Position numbers and translations under genes: made by a program. 64,000 nt of DNA. Origin: Diphasiastrum complanatum (lineage: Eukaryota; Streptophyta; Lycopodiopsida; Lycopodiales; Lycopodiaceae). Shown here piece by piece: positions 1 through 11,151 of the stretch; the first letter of the stretch is position 1; each line of letters opens with the position of its first letter. The DNA lies in assembly GCA_029204225.1 (NCBI GenBank), contig CM055095.1:22772633-22836632 (forward strand), given 5' to 3'. Below the pieces are notes generated by a model. That model made no database searches, was not told the origin of the DNA, and saw only the letters and a program-made list of their open reading frames with translations.

Positions 1-1375
1 AGTTGGTTCATCTAACATTGAAGTAATAAAAGTGTAAGATGTGAAAGATGAAGTGCCTTCACTTTGATCATCTTTGCCAGATGGCAAAGGTGATCAAAGT
101 GAAGGCACTTCATCTCATATGTGAGCCTCAATGGCTGGCCCTTGCTCTTGTGGGTCTTCTTGGAGCTCTTGGAGTTCTTGAATCTTGAGGTGGATCCTCA
201 AGTTCTTCATCACTTTGAAGCTACTCCTCCATCCTAGCATGGTCTTTGGCATCATGATGATTAGTAGCATTGTCATTCATTTCACAATCATGTCCTTCAA
301 AAAAATAACATCCCTACTCACTATTACTTTTTTAGTGATGGGATTGAAGACTCTATTGCTATTCTCACCATATCCCACAAAGATGCCTTTGATGGAGGTT
401 GCATCATCCTTATTCCTTGTATCCAAGGTTTGGTGTACATAGCAAATGGATCCAAAAATCTTGAGATCCTTGAGATTGGGCTTCTCACTAAATAGAGCTT
501 CATGTGGTGTGATTCCTCCAATGGCTTAGTTGAGCAATCTTTTGCATAAGATATTAGCACATGTGATTGCCTCACCCCAAAATGGTTTGGGTAGAGAAGC
601 ATCTAGCCTTAAGGCCTTAGCACACTCACAAAGAGATCTATTTCTCCTCTCACTCACTCCATTTTGTTAAGGGGTGTATGGACATGACAACTCCCTCTTT
701 ATGCCATTAGAATTACAAAAGTCAATCAACTTATTGGAGATATATTCACCTCCAGTATCACTTCTTAATACCTTGATCCTGGTACTAAGTTGATTTTCTA
801 TCAAAGTTTTGAACTTTACAAAACAATCATACACCATAGATTTGCTAGACAAGAGGTACATCCAACAATATCTAGAATAGTCATCAATGAAGATTACATA
901 GTACTTGGCACCACCATTAGATTCTTGTGAAAAACTATGAACATCCGAATCGATGATTATAAGAGGAGTGTTGTATCTTGATGTAGATCTAGAGAAAGGT
1001 AGCTTATGAGCCTTTGAGAGGCTACAAGCCTCACATCGCCTTCCACACTTTGACAAATGCTTGGGGAGGCCAAGTGCAAACTCCTTTGCACACATTGTTT
1101 CCATAGCTTTGAAGTTGGGGTGGCCCAACCTTCTCTGCCATAGCTCCAAATTAGAGATATCCACCTTTGCCAAATTCACACTCTCCATAGTAACATTAGC
1201 ATATAGTTTAAACAATCTACCTTGTTTAAAACCCTTTGCTATGCATTCATCATTTCTAAGGATGGAATGAACTTCATGCTTAAATTGTACATTAAGGCCA
1301 TTATCCATTAATTGGCCAACATTTAATAAATTCTTGGTTAACTTAGGAACAAAAAGGACGTTCTATTTAAGGATG
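1..1375 (-). pseudogene. Ty1/copia pol remnant: GAG-pre-integrase and integrase
   Basis: Minus-strand reading from about 1375 gives the end of a copia protease region (VPKLTKNLLNVGQL), then the GAG-pre-integrase zinc region with its LWQRRLGHPN and CEACSLSKAHKLPF signatures, then the integrase core. The core shows SDVHSF...FIDDYSRYCW followed by LRSDTGGEY, which correspond to the first two acidic residues of the D,D-35-E triad. The frame stays open to 667 and then breaks at a TAA. Below 660 the frame shifts, but residues matching the LPKPFWGEA region and later integrase sequence are still visible down to about 324. The element runs off the left edge. It is decayed, and its gag lies at 2770-3250 beyond an insertion. 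Confidence 0.9.
46..115. repeat. Near-perfect inverted repeat, 34-bp arms, 2-nt loop
   Basis: Positions 46-79 and 82-115 are reverse complements with one mismatch and only two bases between them. The palindrome lies inside the decayed copia pol linker, where such a structure is not expected from coding sequence. It could be a palindromic duplication or a transcribed hairpin. Confidence 0.85.
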
Positions 1376-2690
1376 ATAAAAGGGCCCTGACAAAATACTT
1401 CTACATTCCTAGGTACTTGCGTGTGGATCCCTATTATCTACCAATTCAACACAAAGAAGTAGGGCAAGAGGTGCAAGATCCCAATGCCCTTCTAAAATTG
1501 GCCGATTATTCCTAATTTCAGGAGATGGATGATCTAACCAAACTTCAAGTACACGCTGGAACAGTTTTTTCAGAAGAACCATCACTCTGTTGACCCCACG
1601 GTGTGCCAGGTGGCTCTGAATTGCATGGAGTTGTCTCTCCTAAGTTATGTTGAGCTCCATTGGGACCACTCCTTAGGACCCTTTTTTTTTTTAATCCCAA
1701 CCCCCCCTTTCCAAGCTTGAAGTGGCAAGACAAACTCATTGTTGCTCGGATTTATTATAGAGCAGCAATGACAACTTCCCAACATGTAGCACAAGTAGAG
1801 TTGCAACACACTCAATGGTTGCCCCGTAGTTTCCATGTCTTTGGCCCACTAAAGGATGAGAACACATTAAGTGCCAAGGCAATGGAGGGCTACGAAAAAC
1901 TCATCCAAGAAATATGGAAGTCATATTTGAAAGCTGGAGCTACAAGAGTCCCTCTTTAAAAAAAATTGCCATGGGACTAGCAACTAATTATTAGCAGGGT
2001 AGTGTGGGGGTTGGAATACAAGGCCTAAGGGGCATCTCAATGGAGCCCAAGATAATTTACAAGGACATGTCCTCTGTAAATAACCATTTTTGTTAAGTAA
2101 TGGTCCAAGTATGGCATCCTACATATATAAGCCCATTAGTAGTTAGTGATGTTAAGCATCCTGCGAGTGTAAGTCCGATGTAAGTCCAACTTGGGGTGCC
2201 ATTAGTTTACTAGGAACAAGAAAACAGTTTTGTCAAGTCTCAAGGTTAAAACTTAGACTTAAAAAGTTTATAAAAGTCAAAATCAAGTTTTCAAAAAGAG
2301 ACTTGCATTGTATTTTGAGACTTGAATTGCCATGTCCCATAAGCAAATGTGGAAATGGAGACCTACAAGTTTCTATAAGAAGAAACCCCACTCTATGTAA
2401 TTTTCATCCATAATACAAGAGAACAAAGTTCTGTCATTTTGGGTCCACAAGTGCTCTACTTTGGTGTTTGGCTAATTTCAGCTTGACTTTGTGTTTTATG
2501 CTATGTTTCTAAGTTCTTACTAATTTAGTTCCTAGTTTAGCATGTGTGTTTGCTTCTAAAGTCTTCTTGTTAAAGTTATTTTTTAATGTTGCTTAGAGAG
2601 AGAGGGTTAGAGAGCATGGAGCCCATGTTAGAGCAGAGAAAAGAGAGAGAAAAGAGAGGAAAAAGAAAGAGAAAAGAGAGAGCTAGATGA
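1376..2690. other. Insertion of unknown origin inside copia gag-pol
   Basis: This block separates the copia zinc knuckle (2790-2845) from the copia protease end (about 1370) and replaces the N-terminal protease. It contains a plus-strand open frame ending at 1959 (ATG at 1768, about 63 codons) with the peptide FHVFGPLK. That peptide faintly recalls the C-terminal region of mariner transposases, but nothing else supports it. Positions 2100-2480 look LTR-like (TATAAGAAG near 2375, then an AATACAAG stretch). I cannot assign the insert to a family. Confidence 0.3.
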
Positions 2691-2769
2691 AGAAAAAATG
2701 GAGATCATAAGAGACTTATTTTTCACTCTCCTCTCCCTCACCTTCACCCTCATCACATAGATTTGCTTG

Positions 2770-3250
2770 CTTGAAAATTTTCTTCTTCTTAAAACACTTG
2801 GAGGCAAAATGTCCCGTCTTACCACAAAAGAAGCATTTCATTCTGGATTTATCTTTCTTGCCACTTGTTGATGGTTGTGATGAACCATCATCACCTTCTT
2901 ATTTGGATTTGTCCTTCTTCTTGTTGAATGGATTCTTGCCTTTTCCTTTGATGAAGAGAGCCTTCTCCTCACCACCATCCTTGATCTTGAGTTGTCCCAT
3001 CCTTGAGAGTTTGTGCTCGTGTTTACTTTCCTCGGCCACTAGGACTCCTTGTAGACTCTCCATTGATGGGAATTCAACTTGGAGTGCATAAGATTGTACA
3101 AGACTAGCAAAGTCATTACTTAGTCCATTCAATACAACTTGGACAAGTCCCTTTTGGTTGATTGAATCACCAATGCATGGAAGCTCTCTATGATAATCTT
3201 TCACTCTCAAAACATAGTTTTGAGCACTCTCATCACTCTTTTGGGAACTC
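2770..3250 (-). pseudogene. Ty1/copia gag remnant with CCHC zinc knuckle
   Basis: The minus frame 3210-2899 matches the copia gag (UBN2-type) C-terminal half: short helices around LPCIGDSINQKGLVQVVLNGL and a Lys-rich tail. After one stop it continues into a CX2CX4HX4C zinc knuckle (CFFCGKTGHFASKC) at about 2845-2800. It is clearly related to the gag at 35065-35793 (shared VQVVLNGL/VQVILNGL and ALFIKGKGK-type segments), so this is the same copia lineage in the opposite orientation. The N-terminal half is missing above 3250. Confidence 0.85.
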
Positions 3251-3837
3251 TAATTTCCAAATGGAATAGATAGAGGGAGTCAATCTCTCACTTGATCTCC
3301 AAGCATGTATGATTGTACATTATAAAAAATACATGATTATTTTCAAATTTGGAAGATCAATCAAACAAGCTTTGCATCTAGACAAGAGCATATGAACACA
3401 AGATAAGATCAAGCAATAAAGTCAAGCAATTTTTGCATTTATTGAATGAAAAAACTAAGTGTTATAGATTCTTTTAGAGAGAAAAAAAACATGAACTCTC
3501 AGGGTAGAGAGAGAATGGTATTGAGCTCTCAGCTTTGTACCGATGCCTCAAAATATCTATCTTCTCATTATGTGATTTGCAATCTCACAATTTCACATAC
3601 TTAGATTTGAAGTTCAAAACTACTCTTAGGGTTAGCCAAACTTAGAGTTTAGGCCTTCCCTAGCAAGGGGCAACCTCTTGAATGTGATTGGCCCATATGT
3701 ATGGCATAGATTAAGTGGTTCACCATTTAAATGCACTCAAGATCTTCTAAATTCTAGGCATTGATTTTGCATTGATTTTGGCTCGCCATGGAGCTTGAGT
3801 TCTAATCAATAATCCGTTTCTATTCTTTTTCTTTTCT
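3251..3837. other. No gene recognised
   Basis: AT-rich sequence between two copia remnants. I see no coding frame, terminal repeats or structured RNA. It may hold decayed 5' sequence of the copia whose gag ends at 3250. Confidence 0.5.
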
Positions 3838-4274
3838 GCTCTACTCACGCACATTCTCTGTGTGTATTTTGCTCCAAAAAAATAGTTTATATCTCCATTG
3901 TGTGGAGTTTACAAGATAGCTAAATAGAGAATTACAAGAGTAGTTATTGCTAATCAACTAATCAGTTACTCTCCGTTATTGCTAACTGTTTCGGTTGAGC
4001 GTGAAGTTTAAGGCTCCACGCTCGTTGAGCTGCCAGCTGGCAGCACGAAAGATTTTCTTTCATTTCTTTGCGTTTCGTGTCGTGTCTTTGTCTTTCTGGT
4101 CCTGAAGGCATGTTTGACTTTTGAAAATCATTTGACTTTTGAGTTTCACTTCGCTTCGTGTCTTAGAGTTTTCAGATCCGTTGACTTTCGTGAATTGTTC
4201 GTCGTTCGAACTTCGCTTTGTGCCGTTTCATTTCGCGTTGTGACAAAGTTGCAGGAGTCACAAATTTCGACACT
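3838..4274 (-). repeat. Copia 3' LTR (minus-oriented)
   Basis: On the minus strand the RNase H end is followed by a GAGGGAG polypurine run and then TGTCGAAATTTG, a normal LTR start, at 4274. A plausible end ...GAGTAGAGCA falls at 3838. No second LTR copy is present, so the outer boundary is inferred. Confidence 0.6.
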
Positions 4275-5655
4275 CCCTCTTGAACCTTGCAACTTTGCAC
4301 GTTTAATCCAATTGGCTTTCTTTGCTTTGTGAAGAGTGGCTTGTTGAGCGGCTTCGTGAGCAGATCTGCAATCATGTCTTCAGATTTTATGTACTAGACC
4401 TGGAGCTCTCCTTTTGAGATCAAATCTCAAATGTGATGGTACTTCAGAGGTATGTGGTTTGTCTTGGAATGGAAGACAGGATCCTGGGACAGATAGATGG
4501 CACTTTGAGAGTCTATCATCATCGTGCATTGTCCTCCTTGTGATATCCCAATTGTCTCCAGCATCATATGCAACCACACTACCTCGTTCGCCACACTACC
4601 TCGTTCACCACCCTTGAAGCTGCGACATATTCAGCTTCGCAAGAGGATTGAGCTACCAAGATTTGCTTTTTTCATATCCAGTTGATTGTTGCTCCACACA
4701 CTATTGAACATCCTCCAGTTACAGACTTGCTGTCATCTTTGCAGCTTGCCCAGCTTGCATCACTATAGTGGTGCAGCTCGAATCCTTTCTTTCGTTTTCT
4801 ACTCTGTAGATTAATCCCATATTGTGGGTACCCTTCAGATATTGTAGGATTCGTTTTGCCATTTGCCAATGTGCCATGCCAGGATTGGAAGAGAATTGGC
4901 TTAAAGCATAAACAGAGAAAGCTAGATCGGATCTGGTACAAATTGCAAGGTACATCAAACTACCGATTAGGTTTTGGTATGGTATACCTGCCATCTTCTG
5001 TTTTTGTTCTTCTATTTTTGGACAATCCTGCTTTGTCAGCTTGGCTCCAACTATCATTGGCGTGGCCTTTTCTTTGTAGTCCATCATGTGGTACTGCTTC
5101 AACACTTTTCTGGCATATTCTGACTAACTCAAGTGCATTTTTCCCTTTATTCGATCTCTATTGTCTTCGGCCCGAGGCAGTTTATTGCTTCTCCCAGATC
5201 TGTGATTTCATAATTCTCAGAAATCTGACTCTTTGTGTCCTCGATTAGTATCAAGGAATTACAGTCTGGTTGTGTAGGATTGAAGTCTAGAGACTTCAGA
5301 AGACCATCAAGCTTCTTGTACCAAGCTCGTGATGCCTGCTTTAGACCATAAATGCATCTCTGCAGCCGACAGACATATTGTCGATTGTCGGGGTCTTCAA
5401 ATCCTTCAGGCTGTTTCATGAAGATTTCCTCCTCTAGATCCCCGCGGAATAAGGCTATCTTTACATCAATCTGGTTAATTTCAGAGATTGTATTGTGTAG
5501 CGTATGCAAGGAGTAGTCGTATGCTTGTCATCTTGACCATCGACAAATATGTGTCGAAATAATCAACACCATATCTCTGTGTGTAGCCCTTTGCGACAAG
5601 CCTTGCCTTGTAACGGCCAACAGTGCCATCTGATTTCATTTTATTTTTGTACACT
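4275..5655 (-). pseudogene. Ty1/copia reverse transcriptase and RNase H remnant
   Basis: Minus-strand frames, in order: the RT start ([18 protein letters not shown], near 5640-5580); IDVKIALFRGDLEEEIFMKQPEGF and CIYGLKQASRAWYKKLDG (5470-5290); the RT C-terminal part with YQNLIGSLMYLAICTRSDLAF and AKRILQYLKGT (4990-4840); the RNase H start YSDASWASCKDDSKSVTGG (about 4770); and its end DMIADLLTKPL (about 4370). Several stops and frameshifts separate them. The YVDD catalytic box is not recoverable. Homology stops sharply at about 5655, so the 5' half of the element is missing. Confidence 0.9.
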
Positions 5656-5659
5656 TTTA

Positions 5660-6844
5660 GATCAGTTAGATTGTATTTATTGTATGTTCACTGGGAGAAT
5701 AGACACGCTTGCCACTCTAAGGGCTAATACGGATGCATTCACGTATGTGAGTGAGTATATAGATGAAACTTTGAAGCCTTATGCCATACAAATTCCTGGC
5801 TCAACTATCATGGGGATTCCATATAACTTGCTTAGTTATATATGGAAAGGAGATCGACCCTTTATTGCTCGTCTCAACAGATTTATTAGTCACTTGGGTA
5901 ACGATCATTACTTGGAGCTGACCAAGGATCAGCTGAAAACTTTTGATCTTGAAAGTGTAGGAAGGAAGTTTCTATCCGGTGAGATTACGATTACCTTAAT
6001 GAGTTTCCAGCGACTATGGCCTGCAACGAACACAATAATAGTGAGCAGGTGAACGGGATGCACGACCCGGGTGAAGAGGAAGATTTATCCGCGGAGCATG
6101 AAGCAGTCTTGGCTGAGCAAGAAGCAACAGGTGCATCCACATCAGCGGAGCTAGAAGATATAGATGAGTCCGATGATGTCATGCTTCGAATCCATGGCCT
6201 TGCTCCAATCATCATTGATGGGCAAGAGTATGTGCTCATGCATGACTTGCAACATATTCTCGGTTTGCGAGAAGATGAGATGTTGACAGCGTTGGTAAAT
6301 TTGCAGAATGGCACTTCCACTTTCGACCACACCCAGCTTGATGACACGTAGTGTTTGTTATGTTTGTTTGTCTTCATTATACTCATTTTGCAATAATTTG
6401 AACCAAATGCAGGATGCAGTGGAGCTTGATGCATTTGCTATGCGAAGGGGTGGCGTTCGGGAGAAAGTTGAAGCAAGAACTCTGGACAGGTCTTTGGCCC
6501 ACTACATTGGGAACTTGCCCAACAACTTTATTTTCTGCCTTAGCAACAAGTACAGTCCAGATGGACCGACGGAGCTTTTTAAATGCAAAGCACTCTCCAA
6601 GCACATTGGTGAGGTGGAGTTGTCACCGTCAGCGCCAAAGGCTTACTGTGTCCTCCGAAAAGTCGTTTTGAATGATTTCTGCCCAGGATTCAAGACCTGG
6701 CTCATTCTCTCGGGTTTAATTGGCCCTTATGAGAATGAGAGTGATGCTCCTAAATTAGCATTAGAAATATTAAAACCAGTACTATCATCAGAAAAGCGAT
6801 CAGAGAAGCTGGATTCCCGTCTGAAGGAAATGGACCGAATGTGA
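5660..6844 (+). CDS. Uncharacterised protein gene with one good intron, possibly damaged upstream
   Basis: I do not recognise the family. Coding-like sequence starts next to the copia break ([24 protein letters not shown]) and stays open to about 5990. It then resumes one frame over as [17 protein letters not shown], so there is a frameshift or an unresolved small intron near 5980, or a separate start at ATG 6016. From 6016 it is acidic ([17 protein letters not shown]) to ...[10 protein letters not shown] at 6294. A GTAAAT donor at 6295 and a TGCAG acceptor ending at 6412 define a 118-bp intron that keeps frame. Exon 2 reads [13 protein letters not shown]... to the stop at 6842-6844. No transmembrane segment or known motif is visible. 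It converges on the histone gene. Confidence 0.55.
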
Positions 6845-7039
6845 ATAAAAATTTTGTCGTTTTTTTTTCTTGTGGACTCTCCTAATTATTTGTTGTAATT
6901 GTATGATGTGCTATTCTTTGAATTTAAAATTTAATTTTTTTTTCTCTGATAAAAATTTCTTTTGTCTTTTTCGTGGCGTGAAAATCATGCAAGGGCGCGA
7001 CCAGGGGCCGTTTGACCAGGTCAAAATGGCATCCCATAG

Positions 7040-7113
7040 TACTGAAAATTTTAAATCACTGCATTCACATAGATGGTACTAAAATTTTCAAATCACTGCA
7101 TTCACATAAACAA
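7040..7113. repeat. 37-bp tandem duplication
   Basis: Two copies with period 37 (starting 7040 and 7077, both with the core ATCACTGCATTCACATA), followed by the start of a third at 7114. The array lies between the convergent ends of the uncharacterised gene and the histone gene. Confidence 0.8.
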
Positions 7114-7233
7114 TACTGAAATCAGATATTAAACTCAATCACAGCAATTTGCATTCACATAACCTGAAATTCTTCAATATACTTGACACCAAATCTTTAG
7201 TATAATAAAAATAAAATCATGTACATGATATTT

Positions 7234-8417
7234 TTAATTGCACTCTCTCCTTAGACTTCTAGCTAGGTGGAGATCCTTCGGGAGTATTGTGACTCTCTTC
7301 TCATGGACTGCACACAAAAATGAGTCCTCAAAAAGTTGCGTTAGGTACATTTCCGCAGACTCTTGTATCGTAGACACATCATCTGCCATAACTCTATTCC
7401 CCAAGGAAAATTCATCGATTATTTTCTTTACAAGCCTCACAAATGGGACCTTAGGTATCAGAAATTTTACAGACTTCTGATAACTCCGTATATCTTGGAG
7501 CCACTTTGCGAGCCTGCGCTTCCTACGCGGTCGAGGAGGTAGTGGTTGCATCTTGCGAAGCTCCTTTCCAGCCCATGGTGCTGCACGAGGGGCCGGCCTA
7601 CCCCTGCCATGCTCTACAGTCCTACTTGGGCTAGCTGCAACAGAACTTGGAGGTGGTGGATGTGGAGGTGGTAGTGGAGGTGGTGGTGGAGGTGGTGGTG
7701 GAGGCGATGGAGGCGGAGGTGGTGGAGGCGATGTTGGCGGTGTGGGCAGTGGTGATGGCTGCTGAGCTGCAGGGTTCCGTCGCTTTGATGTAGAGCCTGC
7801 CTTGCGATGATTCTTTTTTTTTTTTTTTCGCTCGTGTGCTCCTCTCCCTGACCATCTGTGTATCGCCTTCTACTTCATCCTTGTTGTATGCGACAGCGGG
7901 TGCCCTCATCAGAACCACCCTCCAGTAACAACATCATCGGACCCATCACCGGGCCGTGACTTGGGGGTGACACGGTAGGTGTGGTGTCACCCGATATCCT
8001 CAAATCTGCTGTGTCCATGCCCATTGCTAGTGGAAATGGGTCGAAGAATGCATCATTAAGAACCGACAACTCACCCGATGCCACAAGCTCCTCATCCAGG
8101 AACTTCATTGTGTCCTCCCGCTTGGTTGCCATCGGGGAAGGGCTTTTTTGTCGTGGTGGCTGCTGCTGCTGCTGGTCTTCTTGCGGGGGCTACTTACTCT
8201 GGTCCTCCTGTGTAGCTGCTGTGTGGGCCATGTCCTCTTCAGCTTCATGCTGAGTGGCCGGATCATCCTGAGATGCTGTTGGGCTGCAACTCCTACTCCT
8301 GCTTCTGCTCCCCTGTCTCTCTCTCTCATCTAGGGTGGCTAGTGCATCCCTATGGAGCAATGCAGTCACTCTGGGATCTCTAGCCGTTTGTTTCGTCTGT
8401 GCCATTTCCTCCGACAT
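7234..8417 (-). CDS. Divergent histone H3 variant with long extended tail (CENH3-like candidate)
   Basis: Seen: the minus frame 7872-7237 is open for 212 codons. It runs from a basic stretch (Lys run, NHRKAGSTSKRRNP) through a Pro-rich block (7745-7625) to a C-terminal H3 histone fold (about 7525-7237), ending RRECN at TAA 7234. The fold keeps DIRSYQKS, PFVRLVKKI, LFEDSFLCAVHEKRVTI and PKDLHLAR. By hand about half of 87 positions match canonical H3, and loop 1 has the canonical length. At 8417 on the same strand an open frame starts MSEEMAQTKQTAR, nearly the canonical H3 N-terminus. It ends at a consensus donor (CCAGA then GTAAGT, G at 8197). Between them, 8132-7875 and 7918-7830 hold further coding-like frames, and a 15-A run (7812-7826) sits at a frame change. 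Inference: a spliced or slightly damaged H3-variant gene. CENH3 is possible (LIP in alpha-N region) but unproven. Exon structure between 8197 and 7872 is unresolved. Confidence 0.75.
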
Positions 8418-9144
8418 TGGTTAGCCTTTGAAAACGTATCAGAGAACACGAGAGCTGAAAAATAGAGACTTATCCAAACTAGCAGTTGAAGTGTATCTCT
8501 TCGATGACAAACCTGATACACTGCTCCACAACTACAATGGCTTGATCAAAATTGACTTACCGACTGCAAATCCACAAAACAATCACACTCACCACTCACC
8601 AAGAGCATCCAAAGTGTGATTATCGACCCGTTCTTCATCCTCTGCGTGTCCCACACACAGCTCGTCCAATGCAAGTCCGCTATCTTGCCCAATGGCTTTC
8701 AACTAGCACCACCTCGCACTTCCATCACCTGTGACCACCAATATGTGTGTATTTAGCAGATTGGCCAACTCTATTTTAGAGGATGACATTGTGATGCAAC
8801 TAAGAACACTAATTTACCAGCTAACTAGTAGTCTAATTGAACAGGACAAGCTAAATTACGAGGAAAGAAATTTCAACAAAGCAAGAAGTGACAACAAAAT
8901 GAAAACCGCCACTCTTATATAGACGGACGTCTTTTCAAAAATAAATATTATTATAAAACAAAATAAAGCAATTTCTATTTATAACAACAATCCAATTCGT
9001 CAGTAATATTTATCACAAAGGAATATTCAAATTACAATCCAACATAAATTGCTTCTATTCCATCTCATCAGTTTTCGTAGCTTCTCTAGCATTGGTTTCC
9101 AAAACATTGGATGTTGGTGTCCTCGGCATCCATCTCTTTCCAAC
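8418..9144. other. Histone leader/upstream region and spacer
   Basis: No protein-coding sequence is convincing here. 8418-8890 would be the 5' leader of the minus-strand histone gene given the TATA box at 8914-8921. The stretch 8930-9000 is AT-rich, and 9000-9144 is the 3' flank of the disrupted gene that ends at 9145. Confidence 0.4.
8914..8921 (-). promoter_or_regulatory. TATA box upstream of histone H3-like gene
   Basis: TATATAAG on the minus strand, followed by GC-containing sequence, about 500 bp upstream of the MSEEMAQTK start codon. The position fits a promoter with a long 5' leader or a leader intron. It is a motif match only. Confidence 0.4.
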
Positions 9145-9687
9145 TCAGACTCTAAACATCCTCCATTCTTGATGCCTTGTTTTAGCATTAGAGGATTGCC
9201 ATGCCGTCTTTCTAACTGAATTTGAATTGGAGATCATTGAACTCAACTCTTCAGTTCTTGTGTTTTGAAAGTGTCCTCGGCCCAAAACTCCTCTGTAAAA
9301 CCATTGGAATATCTCAACCAATGCATTACTAAGACCCTTTCCTCCGCCATGGCGTGAATTTTTTAAATATGTAGCCTTTGCCCTGTAATGACTCTTTTCC
9401 ATGCCTTGCGTATTCCAGATAGCTAATGATCCATAGGTTTTCATAAACCAAGTCCATGAGCATAGAAGATGTGCTGTTCATAGAAAATTTGTATTAGTTT
9501 AAATTTTTATAAATACATAAATACGAAAGTAAAAAATATGAGACACACATACTATGTAGTGAGCTATGTGTGTTTCTCCCCATGCATAGATCATCAATTC
9601 AGTAAATGTTTTGACTTCTCTTGCGTATCTATACAAATCTTCATCTCTCACAATTTTTTTGTTGATAGTTTGTGACAAGGCATCAAA
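9145..9687 (-). pseudogene. 3' portion of disrupted intron-containing gene
   Basis: Minus strand. An exon begins at the copia junction (9687) with DALSQTINKKIVRDEDLYRYAREV...WGETHIAHYI and ends at 9553 at a GTATGT donor. A 79-bp AT-rich intron ends in TGAACAG at 9474. The last exon reads HLLCSWTWFMKTYGSLAIWNTQGMEKSHYRAKATYLKNSRHGGGKGLSNALVEIF (shown here only to locate it; 9471 onward) and stops at 9145. The two exons as spliced differ in frame by two bases, so this copy is probably broken. The Trp/His-rich segment ending in MEKSHYRAKATYL resembles C-terminal parts of large transposon-related proteins I cannot name. It continues directly from 13626 once the copia is removed. Confidence 0.65.
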
Positions 9688-10364
9688 TGTGAAAGATTCA
9701 ACTAGTTTCATCACATTTTGCAATAGTTCCATATTTGGCATATTGAGGCCAAAGCTTGTTTTAGACTTAGAGGTTGACTTTTCAAAGTTCATTAGTCTAA
9801 ATTTCATTTGAATAAACACTTTTTGAAAGTGTGGGAAAGTTAGAATGCGAGTTTGAGTAGATTCAATTTGAATAGTTGGGTACATTGAATCTAGACCCAA
9901 AATTAGTAGGGTTAGCATTTTGGTGGGAAAGCCAAGTGGCCAAATAGGGTTTGGACCTGCTATAAAAGGATGTAGCTCATGAAGAGAGTGATATTCTCTC
10001 TTATCTATCTCATTTCATGCTTATACATGGTTCTCTTGGGTTCTACTATCCATTGGTGCACTATCTTGGTGCACTATCCATTGGTGTACTATCTTGGTGA
10101 TTGATTGCAATTCTATGTGTAGAATGATCTATATTTGTTATTTTTGGATCCACACGTGTGAAATACAGTAGCTTGCTAGTTTTGTACGGACAACAACAGT
10201 ATATAATCATTTCATTCAAGTTTGATCAAGTTCTATTGGTGTTTGCATCTCAATTTGTGTGTAGATGCTAATTTTTCTACATTGGTGAGATTGGTAGTGT
10301 ATTTTTCTTTCTAACCAAAGATCATTCAAGTAGATTGGATCTTAAGGATCTAAAATCTTTCACA
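9688..10364 (+). repeat. 5' LTR of copia copy 1
   Basis: 677 bp, starting TGTGAAAGATTC. A TATAAAAG box lies at 9961-9968. It is longer than its 3' partner mainly because the CTATCCATTGGTG...CTATCTTGGTG segment near 10045-10100 is tandemly duplicated. Confidence 0.95.
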
Positions 10365-10376
10365 CGGTATCAGAGC
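10365..10376 (+). other. Primer binding site
   Basis: CGGTATCAGAGC immediately follows the LTR end. It matches the initiator-tRNA-Met complement TGGTATCAGAGC except for the first base. Confidence 0.85.
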
Positions 10377-10967
10377 TTGTGTTTCAGGTTATGAAAGAGG
10401 AAATCAGATCTATCAATGATTTGGTGAAGATATCAAGTCTAGAGCATGCTAGAGAGGATTCTACACCAAAATCGGATTCTTTTTGCTTTTGTAGATTGGA
10501 TCTTTTGTAGATTAAAACACTAAATAGGTCAATATACTTGTTCGATTCCAATTTTTGAACTCACATACTAGATTTGGCCGATTTTTGGATCATTGGTTCA
10601 GCCTAAGTGGTGGCTTATAGATTGCATATCAAATTTTCTGCATTTGTATGTAGATTTGGAATAGTAAATTTTTTGTGATTTTGTCAAAACCCTAATTTTG
10701 ATTGGATCTCTAGATAGTGAGGTTGCTGTACTTCATTTGAGTGTGTTTCAATCCTAGGAAGTGGCAAAAGTCATTAGATTGAGGATAGATCATAGGTTGA
10801 TCAAGATTCCATGATTCTTTGTGTTGATTTGCTTGGATAAGTGCTAGAAGAGAATTTGTGAGATAGTTTCAAATCTTGGTGATTTCTTTTGAAAGCATTT
10901 GTTGTTGTTCAAAGGAGTGCTTTGTGCATTGAAGCAGGTTGAAAGAGAAGATCAGGTCATTGCTACA

Positions 10968-11130
10968 TGGCAACCTCAATTGGAGTCATGTTGGAAGCCA
11001 ATGATAGGCTTACCTCAAGTAACTATTCATTGTTGAAAGTGAGGATGGAGTCACTTCTTGAGATGAATGATGTTTTGGATATTGTTGTAGGTTTGGAGGA
11101 GAGACCAGCAACACAATAAGATCAATTTTG
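10968..11130 (+). pseudogene. Copia gag N-terminal stub
   Basis: ATG at 10968 opens MATSIGVMLEANDRLTSSNY, matching the start of the gag at 35065 (MATSGGSMLESNDRLTSINY). The reading ends at a TAA near 11119. The rest of gag, protease and the first half of integrase are deleted. Confidence 0.85.
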
Positions 11131-11151
11131 GTATGACATGAGCATGGGATC

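Noticed and set aside
1660..1959. Possible mariner transposase C-terminus (FHVFGPLK)
   Set aside because: Only one short peptide resembles the family; no DDE residues, upstream domain or terminal inverted repeats were found.
7553..7765. Gly-rich plus-strand frame
   Set aside because: It is the antisense of the Pro-rich tail of the minus-strand histone H3-like gene, which has the histone fold in the same frame downstream.
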